Source: Paraburkholderia sejongensis
GTDB taxonomy: Bacteria > Pseudomonadota > Gammaproteobacteria > Burkholderiales > Burkholderiaceae
NCBI RefSeq assembly: GCF_020880815.1
Contig: NZ_JAJITD010000021.1
Coordinates: 1 to 64,000 of the forward strand
Length of the DNA: 64,000 nt
Direction of reading: 5' to 3'
Each line of letters starts with the position of its first letter. Positions within the stretch are counted from its first letter, which is position 1. Made by a program: the position numbers and the translations under genes. The notes beneath the pieces were generated by a model that saw only the letters and a list, made by a program, of their open reading frames with translations, ran no database searches and was not told where the DNA came from. Shown piece by piece: positions 8,400-18,200 of this stretch.

Positions 8400-9701
8400 T
8401 TGAAAGTAGCTATCGTTCACGATTGGCTGGTTGTCAACGGAGGCGCCGAGCGCGTGCTCGCGCAGATGATCGAATGCTTTCCACAGGCCGACATCTTCAG
8501 CCTCGTGGACTTTCTTGAGGACCGTTCGTGTTTGCACGGGCGCCCTGTTCACACATCCTTCATCCAGAAGTTGCCGCGTGCGAAGACGAAATATCGTGCG
8601 TATCTGCCGCTGTTTCCTCTCGCCATCGAACAGTTCGATCTGTCGGACTACGACGTCATCCTTTCCAGTTCGTATGCCGTCGCGAAGGGCGTACTCAACG
8701 GGCCGGACCAACTGCATGTGAGTTATGTTCATTCGCCGGTGCGTTACGCGTGGGATCTGCAGCATCAGTATCTGAACGAGGCGGGGCTGGCCCGCGGTTT
8801 CAAATCATTGCTCGCACGCACGCTGTTGCACTACATCCGTAACTGGGATGCGCGCTCGGCGAACGGTGTCGACCTGATTGCGGCGAATTCGCGCTTTATC
8901 GCCCGGCGCATTCAGAAGGTTTACCGACGCGAATCGACGGTGATCTATCCGCCGGTCGATGTCGATCATCTGAACCTGTGCACAGTAAAGGACGACTTCT
9001 ATCTGACTGCGTCCCGCATGGTGCCGTACAAGCGGATCGACATGATCGTCGACGCGTTCTCACGCACACCGGAACGCAGGCTCGTGGTGATCGGTGACGG
9101 CCCGGAAATGGCGAAGATCCGCGCACTGGCCGGACCCAATGTCACGCTGCTCGGGTATCAGCCATTCAATGTGCTGCACGATCATCTGCAACGGGCCAAA
9201 GGATTCGTCTTTGCCGCCGAGGAAGACTTTGGCATCTCGCCGGTGGAAGCTCAAGCGTGTGGAACGCCGGTAATCGCGTATGGCAAGGGCGGCGTCCGTG
9301 AATCGGTCAGGGCCGCTCCCCATCCGTATCCCACCGGGATGTTCTTCGATACCCAAACGCCCGAGGCGCTGCTTGCGACGCTGGCGCTCTTTGAGACCAT
9401 GCCGCTAGGCACATTCGATGCGAAAGCCTGCCGCGCGAACGCGCAGCGCTTTGGAGCCGAACGATTCCGCAGTGCGCTTTTGGAATTAGTCGAAGAGGGT
9501 CATCGCGAACTGCAGGCACAACGCGCCACACCTGCTGATGAAGACAGCTCGCTGCCGACGTCGGAACACAGCGTCGTGCCAGCACAGACACTTATCGAAG
9601 CCGCGTGCGCTGTTAGTTCCGTGCCCGACACCTATGAAAACACAGAGTCCAAAGATAGCCTCGGGCTGCGCACCGAAGCAGAGCTGGCGCGCGCGCTTTG
9701 A
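8400..9701 (+). CDS. GT4-family glycosyltransferase of the EPS locus
   Basis: The 433-residue protein has a GT-B architecture. The N-terminal half (1-190) starts KVAIVHDWLVVNGGAERVL and contains VSYVHSPVRYAWDL. The C-terminal half carries LTASRMVPYKRIDMIV, VIGDGPE and the donor-binding E-x7-E motif in EEDFGISPVEAQACGTPV. Such retaining enzymes use nucleotide-activated sugars; with manC two genes downstream, GDP-mannose is a plausible donor (inference). The last 60 residues are a low-complexity extension not needed for the fold. The start is TTG at 8400, which gives the expected first beta strand directly; no ATG lies upstream in frame. It is likely the first gene of an operon with the GNAT gene and manC, though a 388-base gap follows. 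Confidence 0.85.
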   Translation: MKVAIVHDWLVVNGGAERVLAQMIECFPQADIFSLVDFLEDRSCLHGRPVHTSFIQKLPRAKTKYRAYLPLFPLAIEQFDLSDYDVILSSSYAVAKGVLNGPDQLHVSYVHSPVRYAWDLQHQYLNEAGLARGFKSLLARTLLHYIRNWDARSANGVDLIAANSRFIARRIQKVYRRESTVIYPPVDVDHLNLCTVKDDFYLTASRMVPYKRIDMIVDAFSRTPERRLVVIGDGPEMAKIRALAGPNVTLLGYQPFNVLHDHLQRAKGFVFAAEEDFGISPVEAQACGTPVIAYGKGGVRESVRAAPHPYPTGMFFDTQTPEALLATLALFETMPLGTFDAKACRANAQRFGAERFRSALLELVEEGHRELQAQRATPADEDSSLPTSEHSVVPAQTLIEAACAVSSVPDTYENTESKDSLGLRTEAELARAL

Positions 9702-10089
9702 TGGCGCGCTCTCTCATTAGCCCGCCCCGGAGCTTTTGTCTTTGCGTGGCGACTTTGTCGATCCATTTCTAACTGTTTACTCGGCGATCGCGGCAACAGC
9801 GAGTCGCGTCGGCACGCGCCCCTTTAGCCCGATTGCCGACATCATCGACGTGGCAATAGCCGCTCGATTCCAATGCAGTGCGCGTGCAATCCATCGCTTG
9901 ATGTCACAATGCTTCGGATAACGATTCGATTCGAACGAATTGTCGGTCGGTATTCTGTCGAACAGAGATCCGACGTGGTGCTCGTTAATATAATCTTCCT
10001 CTGGAGAGGCTGTGCTTCGCTTCGTGACCTCGGAAGAGAATGCGATGCGGACCAATTGATTCGCCCGGTAATCGAACGAGGTACACATC
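9702..10089. other. Intergenic region before the GNAT gene
   Basis: There are 388 bases between the glycosyltransferase stop and the GNAT start. An AT-rich patch at about 9985-10000 (GTTAATATAATC) could supply a -10 element for a separate GNAT-manC promoter. I see no gene here. Confidence 0.4.
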
Positions 10090-10716
10090 ATGGACTGGAA
10101 ATGCCGCGAATTCGGTCAATTGAGTTCAGTGGAGATTTATCAGATTCTGCGCGCGCGCAACGCCATTCTGGTCGTTGAGGATGCTCACATGCATCAGGAC
10201 ATCGACGGCAAGGACGAGACCGCTGTGCACGTTTTCGCTGTCGACACGATCGGCGGAGAATCGCTGGTCGTGGCCTACGCGCGTCTGCGGCCCGGCGACG
10301 AGGTCGATCCAGAAGCAATGATCGACAAGTCGCTCACCCACCCCACACGCCGCGATGACGATACCGCCGAGCGGCTAATGGAGCGCACCCTGGCAGCCGC
10401 TGATGAACGCTGGCCCCATGCCCCGGTGAGAACACATTCACCCGCGCATCGTGAAACATTCTATAAACGCTTCGGCTTTCGCAAAGCCGACGGCCCATTC
10501 CTGCAACATGGCATGCCCTTCATCGGCATGATCCGCGCCGGCGTCGATACCCAGAAGTCGCTCAACAACCCGTGGCGTATGAACCGCGCGTCGGCAGAAC
10601 GCAGCAACGAAGCGGTCGCGCAGACGGCCGAATCTGAACATGCGAAGCGGCGCGCAGACGGCAAACTCGGCAGCCTGTCGTGCCGCCTCAACGCCACTCC
10701 CGGAGTTAGTCAATGA
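10090..10716 (+). CDS. ElaA-like GNAT acyltransferase
   Basis: The 208-residue protein resembles the ElaA branch of GNAT N-acyltransferases: MDWKCREFGQLSSVEIYQIL at the start, SLVVAYARLRPGDE in the middle, and the terminal region THSPAHRETFYKRFGFRKADGPF with the ElaA-type ending (HGMPFIGM). ElaA is normally about 150 residues; here a basic tail of about 50 residues follows. GNAT enzymes move an acyl group from acyl-CoA to an amine; the acceptor is unknown. Its 3' end overlaps the manC start (10713-10716, ATGA), which ties it to GDP-mannose and EPS synthesis. An acetyl-modifying role in EPS assembly is possible but unproven. Confidence 0.7.
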   Translation: MDWKCREFGQLSSVEIYQILRARNAILVVEDAHMHQDIDGKDETAVHVFAVDTIGGESLVVAYARLRPGDEVDPEAMIDKSLTHPTRRDDDTAERLMERTLAAADERWPHAPVRTHSPAHRETFYKRFGFRKADGPFLQHGMPFIGMIRAGVDTQKSLNNPWRMNRASAERSNEAVAQTAESEHAKRRADGKLGSLSCRLNATPGVSQ

Positions 10717-12281
10717 AACAGATCACATCCGGCGAAGCTCATCGCCACCCTACTGAAACCGCTCCCCTCGTTCTGCCCGTGATCCTCGCGGGCGGGTCAG
10801 GTACCCGCTTGTGGCCACTATCGCGCGAGCATCATCCTAAACAGTTGATTGGGCTGATCGCCGACGAATCGCTGCTGAGTTCGACCGCCGTACGTCTCGA
10901 CGGCCTGGATGAAGTTGAGCTCGCCAACGAATTGCTGGTGGTCTGCGGCGAGCATCATAAATTCATGAGCGCCACTCAGGTGCGCGTGAGCGGCAAGCCT
11001 GCCCGCATCCTGCTCGAGCCCGCCGCGCGAAACACCGCGCCCGCGCTTACACTCGCGGCCCTCGATGCCCGCGCCCGTCACGGCGACCCGGTGCTGGTTG
11101 TAATGCCGGCGGACCACGCTGTATCGGACAACCGAGCGTTCCAGCTTGCGGTGGCGCAAGCGGCCGCCTACGCGCGGGAAAACGCTATCGTCGCGCTCGG
11201 TGTTCTGCCGCGTCACGCCGAAACCGGCTACGGATATATCAAGCTCGGCGCACCGCTGTCCGGCCCGAGCGGCGCGTCGGGCGCTCACCTGATCGAAGAT
11301 TTCGTGGAGAAGCCTCACCAGGAGTTGGCGCAGCGATATCTCGAGTCCGGCGAGTACTGGTGGAACAGCGGTATCTTCGTCGTGCGGGCATCGACGTGGC
11401 TTCGCGCCATTGAGACACTCCAGCCGGAGATGTTTGCCGCCTGCGATGCCGCGTGGAGCAACGGGACGACCGAGGGCGGCTTCTTCAAGGCAGACACTGC
11501 GTCGTTCGCGGCATGTCCGTCGGATTCGATCGACTATGCTGTGATGGAGCACCTCGCCTCTACTTCCCACGACGACACGCCACGCGGTGTCGTGATGCCG
11601 CTCGCCGCTGGCTGGTCCGACGTGGGATCGTGGGACGCAGTGTGGGAAATCATGCCAAAAAACCCAGAAGGCAACGTGGCGCGCGGCCGGGTGATGTTCG
11701 AAGGAACTGAAGATAGCTTCGTGCATTCGGAAGGACGCCTCGTTGCGTGTGTCGGCCTGAAGGACGTCGTGGTGATCGAAACCGCCGACGCAGTGCTCGT
11801 GGCCAACAAGAACGACGTGCAGCAGGTCAAAGCGATCGTCGGACGGCTCAAATCCGAGCACCATGCGGAGGCGCAAGACCACCGCAAGGTTCATCGGCCA
11901 TGGGGACACTATGATTCGATCGATCGCGGCGAGCGTTTTCAGGTCAAGCGTATCGTTGTCGATCCGGGCAAGAAGTTGTCGCTCCAGATGCACTATCATC
12001 GCGCCGAACACTGGATCGTCGTGCGCGGAACTGCCCGGGTCACTTGCGGCGAGCAGAACTTCCTGCTCAGCGAGAACGAGTCGACCTACATTGCCGTCGG
12101 CATGGTGCATCGCCTCGAGAACCCCGGCAAGACGCCGCTGGAAATGATCGAAGTACAGTCCGGGCACTATCTCGGCGAAGACGACATCGTGCGCTTCGAC
12201 GATCAATATGGACGCGCAGGAACGGCCGCTGTGGAAAATGCCGTGACGCCAGCACTAATCGTACCTTCGGTAACGGCGTAA
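10713..12281 (+). CDS. manC: Mannose-1-phosphate guanylyltransferase / mannose-6-phosphate isomerase
   Basis: This bifunctional enzyme of 522 residues makes GDP-mannose. The nucleotidyltransferase domain (about 20-350) has the signature GGSGTRLWPLSREHHPKQ (27-44) and FVEKP (197-201). The C-terminal type II isomerase cupin (about 385-505) starts RPWGHYDSI and carries the metal-binding HYHRAEHW. The size fits AlgA/XanB/BceA-type proteins. GDP-mannose then feeds the EPS glycosyltransferases, directly or after conversion to other GDP-sugars (no GDP-sugar-modifying gene is seen here). Its start overlaps the GNAT gene stop by four bases, indicating coupling. Confidence 0.95.
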   Translation: MKQITSGEAHRHPTETAPLVLPVILAGGSGTRLWPLSREHHPKQLIGLIADESLLSSTAVRLDGLDEVELANELLVVCGEHHKFMSATQVRVSGKPARILLEPAARNTAPALTLAALDARARHGDPVLVVMPADHAVSDNRAFQLAVAQAAAYARENAIVALGVLPRHAETGYGYIKLGAPLSGPSGASGAHLIEDFVEKPHQELAQRYLESGEYWWNSGIFVVRASTWLRAIETLQPEMFAACDAAWSNGTTEGGFFKADTASFAACPSDSIDYAVMEHLASTSHDDTPRGVVMPLAAGWSDVGSWDAVWEIMPKNPEGNVARGRVMFEGTEDSFVHSEGRLVACVGLKDVVVIETADAVLVANKNDVQQVKAIVGRLKSEHHAEAQDHRKVHRPWGHYDSIDRGERFQVKRIVVDPGKKLSLQMHYHRAEHWIVVRGTARVTCGEQNFLLSENESTYIAVGMVHRLENPGKTPLEMIEVQSGHYLGEDDIVRFDDQYGRAGTAAVENAVTPALIVPSVTA

Positions 12282-12727
12282 AGCGACGCTTGGTAAGTGA
12301 CCGGAAAGAACGCGGACGCTAGCTGCGAGGCCAGATAACGGCCGCTAGCCTCTGCGCCCCTTCAAGACCCGTTGTTGTCGCAGGTACAACTTTGATATCG
12401 GTTCAATCCGGTCTGGCATCGCACACGGTGCGATCGAATACCCGACCTGGTACACACGTAACGCATGTCGAAAGCAACCGGCATGCGTAGACGCGCAGAC
12501 CGGCGAACTGCAACTCTAGTTCTCTCTTCTCGCGACCGCAGCTAAAGCGTGCGTACTACTACCACTCGCACCGTAATCAAGATGCGCGCCTAAATCCATC
12601 CACTTGCTTTTGCCAACCTTTCTGTGCAATCAGCAGCGGGACGCTTGCAGAAGGCCAACTCCGTCGCACCGCCGAAATGGCGTGCAATGCGTGACCCCAA
12701 AACGCCACTCAAACTTCCCGCACACCT
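12282..12727. other. Convergent intergenic region manC / wzx
   Basis: The 446 bases lie between two converging genes. Apart from the hairpin listed separately at 12318-12349, I see no gene or repeat. Confidence 0.5.
12318..12349. terminator. Hairpin downstream of manC
   Basis: GCTAGC (12318-12323) and GGCC (12329-12332) pair with GGCC (12340-12343) and GCTAGC (12344-12349), giving a 10-bp stem with a five-base bulge and a 7-base loop, 37 bases after the manC stop. There is no T tract, so intrinsic termination is uncertain. Confidence 0.4.
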
Positions 12728-14026
12728 CTACTCATCCGACACCGCCCCGAAACGCGCCTTAACGAGCATATCCCTCACTACTACCGGCACGCTATCGTCC
12801 AGCAGACCTGAGCGGACCATGAAGCAAAGCAGGATCAACGAAAGCGTCGTTTCACCGACCACCCGAGCCAGCGCCATGCCCATCGCACCGTGTCGAGGTG
12901 CAAGAAAGAGTGCCGCCGCCAGATTGGCGAGCCCGGACATCACCCCGGCCACGGCTAGCAGCCGGTCTTTTTTGCGCGGAACGAGAACGTAAAAGCCGAC
13001 GAACTGATTGAACGCCGCAAACGGAAACATCCACGCGAGACATTGCAACACCGCGGCGCTCGGCGCAAATGCCTTGCCGAGAATCAGCGGCAACAGCAAT
13101 GGCGAAAGAACAAGCGCGCCGCCAAGCGCGAGCAATCCGTAGCCCATCAGCAAGGCGGCACCCCGGCGAGTCGTTGCGCGTGCACCGCCGTGATCGCCTT
13201 GCGCCAGTTGCCGCGTGATGGTCGGTATGAACACCTGCCCCGCCGGTCCCATGAGACTCAGTCCGATCGTCGCGAAGCGCTCCGCCGCACCGAAGTATCC
13301 GACTTGCGAGGACGTAGACAGCAGCGTAAGCAGGTAAGTAGAAGAAGCAGTGAGAACCGCAGATCCGGTCGAGTAGCAAAACAACATGGTCGAGCTGCGA
13401 AACAATTGCGGCACGCCACGCCAGCGAATCACCGGCAAGCCGATCTCGAAGATCGTCAGACCATAAGCAATCACCGACGAAACCACACCGGCAATCAGCA
13501 GGCTGCCCAACACCCACGACGAATCCGCCGGGCCGCTAACCAGAGACAGGATCAGCACGAGGCTCACGGCGAAGCCGAGCACTTCTAGCATGATCGGCGT
13601 ACGAAATCGTTGACGCCCCTGGAAAAGCCAGCCGAGGTTCCAGCCCGATACGATGCCGAGCGAAGTGGCGAGAATGCCGATCGCCGGCCGTTCCGCAAGA
13701 GCCGGCGAGCAAAACGTGGCGATGACGCCGACCGCACCGCCGAGCAAACCCATCAACAGGCGTGCGCTCGAGTGCAATGAGAAGATCGCGTGGTGTTCTC
13801 CAAGCGCTTGCGTATTCGAAATCTCCCGCATGCCGACAAAGGTGAAGCCGTAACTCACGAGCATCCAGATCACATTCATCAGCGACATGGCCGCCAGTAC
13901 GCGGCCATATTCCGCGACGCCGAGCACGCGTCCGTAAAAGGGAATCACGACGATGAGGTACAGATACCTCATGATGTAGCCGCCATAGACGAATGCAAGT
14001 ACCCGGATGTTCTCCTTCCTGTTCAT
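12728..14026 (-). CDS. wzx: Wzx-type polysaccharide flippase
   Basis: The 432-residue protein is almost wholly hydrophobic with about 12-14 predicted membrane helices and the MATE/MVF-like pattern of Wzx flippases (YIMRYLYLIVVIPFYGRVLG near the start, GYFGAAERFATIGLSLMGPA in the middle). It should move undecaprenyl-linked repeat units across the inner membrane. It is transcribed leftward just downstream of the GT2 glycosyltransferase (gap about 40 bases) and probably shares its transcript. Together with the wzy, wza and wzc genes it defines a Wzx/Wzy-dependent pathway. Confidence 0.85.
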   Translation of the reverse strand: MNRKENIRVLAFVYGGYIMRYLYLIVVIPFYGRVLGVAEYGRVLAAMSLMNVIWMLVSYGFTFVGMREISNTQALGEHHAIFSLHSSARLLMGLLGGAVGVIATFCSPALAERPAIGILATSLGIVSGWNLGWLFQGRQRFRTPIMLEVLGFAVSLVLILSLVSGPADSSWVLGSLLIAGVVSSVIAYGLTIFEIGLPVIRWRGVPQLFRSSTMLFCYSTGSAVLTASSTYLLTLLSTSSQVGYFGAAERFATIGLSLMGPAGQVFIPTITRQLAQGDHGGARATTRRGAALLMGYGLLALGGALVLSPLLLPLILGKAFAPSAAVLQCLAWMFPFAAFNQFVGFYVLVPRKKDRLLAVAGVMSGLANLAAALFLAPRHGAMGMALARVVGETTLSLILLCFMVRSGLLDDSVPVVVRDMLVKARFGAVSDE

Positions 14027-14066
14027 AACGATTTCTCTCGAGCCTGTGTCGAATACGGGAGTGGCA

Positions 14067-15077
14067 TCAGCGTGCCGCGCGGCTGCGGCGCGCCAGCGGG
14101 TTGGCGATATATCGAACCGCGTAGTCCGACACGGGAGAGTACGGGAATAGACACAGACTCGACAGTGCGAGCAGACCGATTTTCTTCTTCATACTCCAGA
14201 ACGGATTGGCGACGATGGAATGCAGATAGTTTCGGGACTTCAGCGCAAACCATTTATAACGCTTGACGATCGACGCACCATGCACCTGCGTGCAGAAAAT
14301 CGCTTTCTCATAGGAGAAGTCGTGGAACGTCGCGGGCAACTCAATGCCGAGCCGGTCGTGCGCTATCTGACGCAGGATGGTCCATCGGGTAAGGAGTGCC
14401 TTTGGCACCTTCTCAGCGTCCTCGGCGTTGGCGAAAGAAACAGTCGACGTTGCCGATTGATGCACTCGATAACCACCGAGCGAGCAGGCAATGGAAGCGA
14501 CGGGGCCCAGCAATGCCGCGCCGTAGATCGCGAAGAAATCCGCTCCATACCGCGTTTCCGCCGTTTCGGGAATCGGAAAGAAACGGCGCAGCGCCTTCGT
14601 GCTGTATGCGTTGCCGGATGCGGGCGGCGACGGATAAAGCCAGCCGTCGCGAAGCAACGAACCACTGTCGACGGGAGCATCCGAATGCGGAATGTGCGTA
14701 CCGGTAAGTTCGCCAGCGCCTGTCATGACATCGAGCCGGAACTGCACCTTTTCATAAGCGCCCCGCCCGAACTTCTGCATGACTGCCGACACAGCGTCCG
14801 GGTAAAGGATATCGTCGGCGTCCAGCAGGATGACGACGTCGCTGTCGACCTCTTCAATCGCCCGGTTGTATGCCGAGACCTGTCCGCCATTTTCCTTGAA
14901 CGCGGTCGAAATACGCGTGCCGTATCGCTCTATCAGCTCGCGCGAACCATCGGTCGAGCCGTCGTCCACGACCAGTACTTCCGTCGCGGGATAGTCCTGA
15001 GCGAGAGCCGAGTCGATAGCGTCGGCAAGGAAGCGCTCATAGTTATAGTTGCAGATCGCGATGGTGACAGACTTCAT
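14067..15077 (-). CDS. GT2-family glycosyltransferase
   Basis: The 336-residue protein has a GT-A fold: VTIAICNYNYERFLADAIDS, VLVVDDGSTDGSRELIE (UDP/NDP-sugar binding Asp) and the metal-binding LLDADDIL (DxD-type, residues 86-89). GT2 enzymes are inverting and add one sugar to the lipid-linked repeat unit on the cytoplasmic face. It is probably the first gene of a two-gene transcript with wzx; the promoter must lie in the 200 bases before the autotransporter gene's end, which holds a conspicuous inverted repeat at 15113-15142. ATG 15077 directly precedes the first beta strand, so the start is well placed. Confidence 0.85.
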   Translation of the reverse strand: MKSVTIAICNYNYERFLADAIDSALAQDYPATEVLVVDDGSTDGSRELIERYGTRISTAFKENGGQVSAYNRAIEEVDSDVVILLDADDILYPDAVSAVMQKFGRGAYEKVQFRLDVMTGAGELTGTHIPHSDAPVDSGSLLRDGWLYPSPPASGNAYSTKALRRFFPIPETAETRYGADFFAIYGAALLGPVASIACSLGGYRVHQSATSTVSFANAEDAEKVPKALLTRWTILRQIAHDRLGIELPATFHDFSYEKAIFCTQVHGASIVKRYKWFALKSRNYLHSIVANPFWSMKKKIGLLALSSLCLFPYSPVSDYAVRYIANPLARRSRAAR

Positions 15078-15112
15078 ATCTCTGTTGCAAAGGAGGAAGC
15101 ATCGATCACAGG

Positions 15113-15142
15113 AGCAATATCAGCGAATCTTGCGATATTGCT
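15113..15142. promoter_or_regulatory. Perfect 9-bp inverted repeat upstream of the GT2-wzx transcript
   Basis: AGCAATATC (15113-15121) and GATATTGCT (15134-15142) are exact inverted copies separated by 12 bases. The site lies 36 bases before the GT2 start and about 140 bases beyond the autotransporter stop, so it may be an operator or a terminator. No T tract follows on the minus strand, which favours an operator. Confidence 0.45.
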
Positions 15143-15280
15143 AGGATATAGAGGGGACAGACGGACGAGCCCGGCGCGGAACCGCATCGGCACGCGCAAG
15201 CTTAACAGTACGCATCACGGGTTTCTGTTCGCGAGACTACCGCCATCGCCCCAGATTGCGGCGAGCAAACGCCGTTGCGC

Positions 15281-18200
15281 TTACCAGCTGTATCGATAGC
15301 CCGCCTTGCCCATCACTCCTTGACGGTACTGTCCTTCTAGATTGCGCGAGTATTTCACGTTGGCGTAGAACTCGCCCGACTTGCCGAAACTCGTGGCCAC
15401 GCCGACTCCCAACTCGTACCAGGTTCGACCAAGGCCCAAATCGAACGACGTTCCACCAACCGCTGTCTGCCCCGGCGAGAAAAAGTCGTGCAGCACATCG
15501 GCGGTGAAGTAAGGCGTCGTGGTGCTCGTGCGCGTGGCGTTTTCCATGTTGGCCCGGAACACGCGCACGCCGAGGCGGCCGCGCAGCGCGTTTGTGGTCG
15601 TACCGGTGATCGCCGAGATGTTGTCCTCGAACCCGTTGAGCTTCAGGTACTGGTACATGAGTTGGGCCTGCGGCTCGATCGCGACCGCGCTGCTGCCCAG
15701 GTAGAACGGCTTGCCGACCTCCTGGGACAACGCGACCCCGAAACCGTTCTGCGACGCACTGCTGCCATACACATCGCTATAGCGGTTGCTGTAATGCGTC
15801 AGCTGTCCGACGCTGTCGAAATAGGTGCCATCCGACAGGTAACGGGTCCAGTAGCCGCCCACGCTTTGCGCATGCATCTCCGTCGAACCGGTCGACGCCG
15901 ACAGCGCCCGATTGATGCTACGCGCCATGTCGCTGAAGCTGGCATCCGCTGTTCCGAAGGTTACCGTCACGCCCGCGTGAGTGCTACCGCCGCCCGCTGC
16001 GTGGTCGAGAGTCCAGTCCTTGCCGAACTGCGCGAAGAACGTCTTCTCGTCGGCGGCGAAGCGGCTGCCGGCGTCTGCGTCGAGTGTCTGACCACCGATG
16101 CGCCCCCACACTCCGTTCTGATTGCCGGGCTGCTGCTTCTCGACGTTCGCGATATCGCCCACTCTCTCGTGCAGCCTGTCCAGCGTGGCGAAGCCGTAGT
16201 CGATATTCAGCGACGGCGTCATCGTGTAACCCGCCACGCCCGGTCGGTATGCTGCGGGTACCGCAGCCGCGGCCGCGGCCGGAGCCGGCACGCCGGGCGG
16301 TGTAGTCGTTGAAGTCGGGATCAGATCGGAACGCAGGTACCAGCTATTCGCACTGCTCTGGCTGCCACGATACAACAGGTATTCGTACGCGCCGGCCTGC
16401 ACGGGCCGCGCAAGATGGAACGCGGAAGCGGCGGTCGACGCGCCATTGGTGGCGACGACCACGGGAATCCCATCGCTCGTGGTATGTGCACCGGAGCCGG
16501 TCGTGTTGCTGATCTTCAGTGCGCTCGTACCGCTGGCGCTGCCGCCGTTCAGGACGAGCTGATCCGTTGGCGATGCATCGGCGCCCAGGTACGTGTTCAA
16601 CGCGATCGCGCCACCGTTGCCGACGTAGCTGCTCGTGGTGACGGTTTTGTAACTGCCCGCCAGCGTCGGGTCGCCGGTCGGCGCGACGAAGACCACGTTG
16701 CCCGCATTGGTCAGACCGCCAAGTGTGGAATTGGCAGTGACATTCCACGCGCTGGTGTCGTCTATCGTCACGTCGACAGGATCGATCTGGCCGGTAAGCG
16801 TCGTATGGTTGGTCAGGAATACATTTCCGGTGCTGGCCACATCCGCAAAGATATTGCCGGTGAGGTTCTCGTTCGACGCAGTGAACGTGACGTTGCTGCC
16901 GTTGGTCAGGTTCAGAAGCGTGCCGTTGCCCGCAGTGGCCACCGTTCCGTTCTGGACGATGAGATCGGCCGTGCCGCCATTCGCGAGGAAAGCCGGGCCC
17001 GTCGCAGACGTCACATTGCCGCCGTTGACTGTCACGACGCTGGTCGCGCCATTGGCGAGCGTGTCCGAAGTGACGACGCCGGACGTAGCGCCGTTGAGCG
17101 TCGTGGCGCTCAATGTCAGCACGCCACCACTATCCGCCGTCGCGCCATTCGCGGCAGCGCTGCTGATGGTCGAGCCCGTGTCGGCGACGGTGCCGCCGTT
17201 CTGTGCAACCACGCCGTCTGCCAGCGTGCCGGTCGTTTTGATCGCGGTCGTTGCCAGCGTGGCCGTGCCGCCCGAGGCAGCCACCACGCCGTGCGCGGAG
17301 ATTCCGGTGGTCGCGATCTGCGCACCTCTTAGCGCCAACGATCCGCCGGCGTTCGCATCGGCGCCGATTGATGCCGCTCCTGCGGTACGAATGATCGTTC
17401 CATTGTTCGACAAGATGGATGATCCTGCGCCCGATGCTTGCACACCCGGCGCGGCCTGCCCCGCAGTGGACACGCTACCCGCCGTGAGCGTCGCGCTGGC
17501 GCCATTGATCATCTCGATCCCGATCGCGTTCTGACCGGTGGTGGTGACTGCTGCACCCGAATTCGTCACCGTCGAACCAGCCCCCGAAACAAACAGACCG
17601 ACTGCGTGGTCGCCCGCCGTTTTGATGATGGTCGCGGCGTCGGCTGAGATCGTTGCACGAGCGCCGGTCGACGACACGCCATCGCTCGCTGCACCGGTCG
17701 TGCCGATTCTGGTGCCGCTCAACGCGATAGTCGAATTTTCGCCGAGGTTGTCGATACCCTTTCCTGAACCGCTCACCGTAATCGATGCGGGGCCCGCGGT
17801 GGCGCTGCCTGCCGAATCGCTCGCATCGATCTGAATACCGTCCGCCGTTCCGCCCGCGATCACGGTTGCGCTGCCCGGCAGCCCAACGGACGCGCCTGCG
17901 CCGGTCAACCGGATAGCTGCGATGCCGTCATCCGCTTCGGTGGTGCCGTTGTTGATCAAGCTTGCCGTTGCACCCTGCACCAAAGCACCCGTCCCGTTCG
18001 ACACGCAAATCGTCGACGCATTGCTGACCGTTCCTTGCGAACCAACGACGACACCGGTCGAACCGGCGCCCGTCAACGTGACGGTGCTGTTGTTCGCGAG
18101 CACCCCAAGATTCTGCGCGACAAAGCCGGTCACTCCGGCGGTGCCCGATCGCACGGCCGCATTGTTCGTCAACACGGTCGCCACGGGTGCGCCGCTCGGC

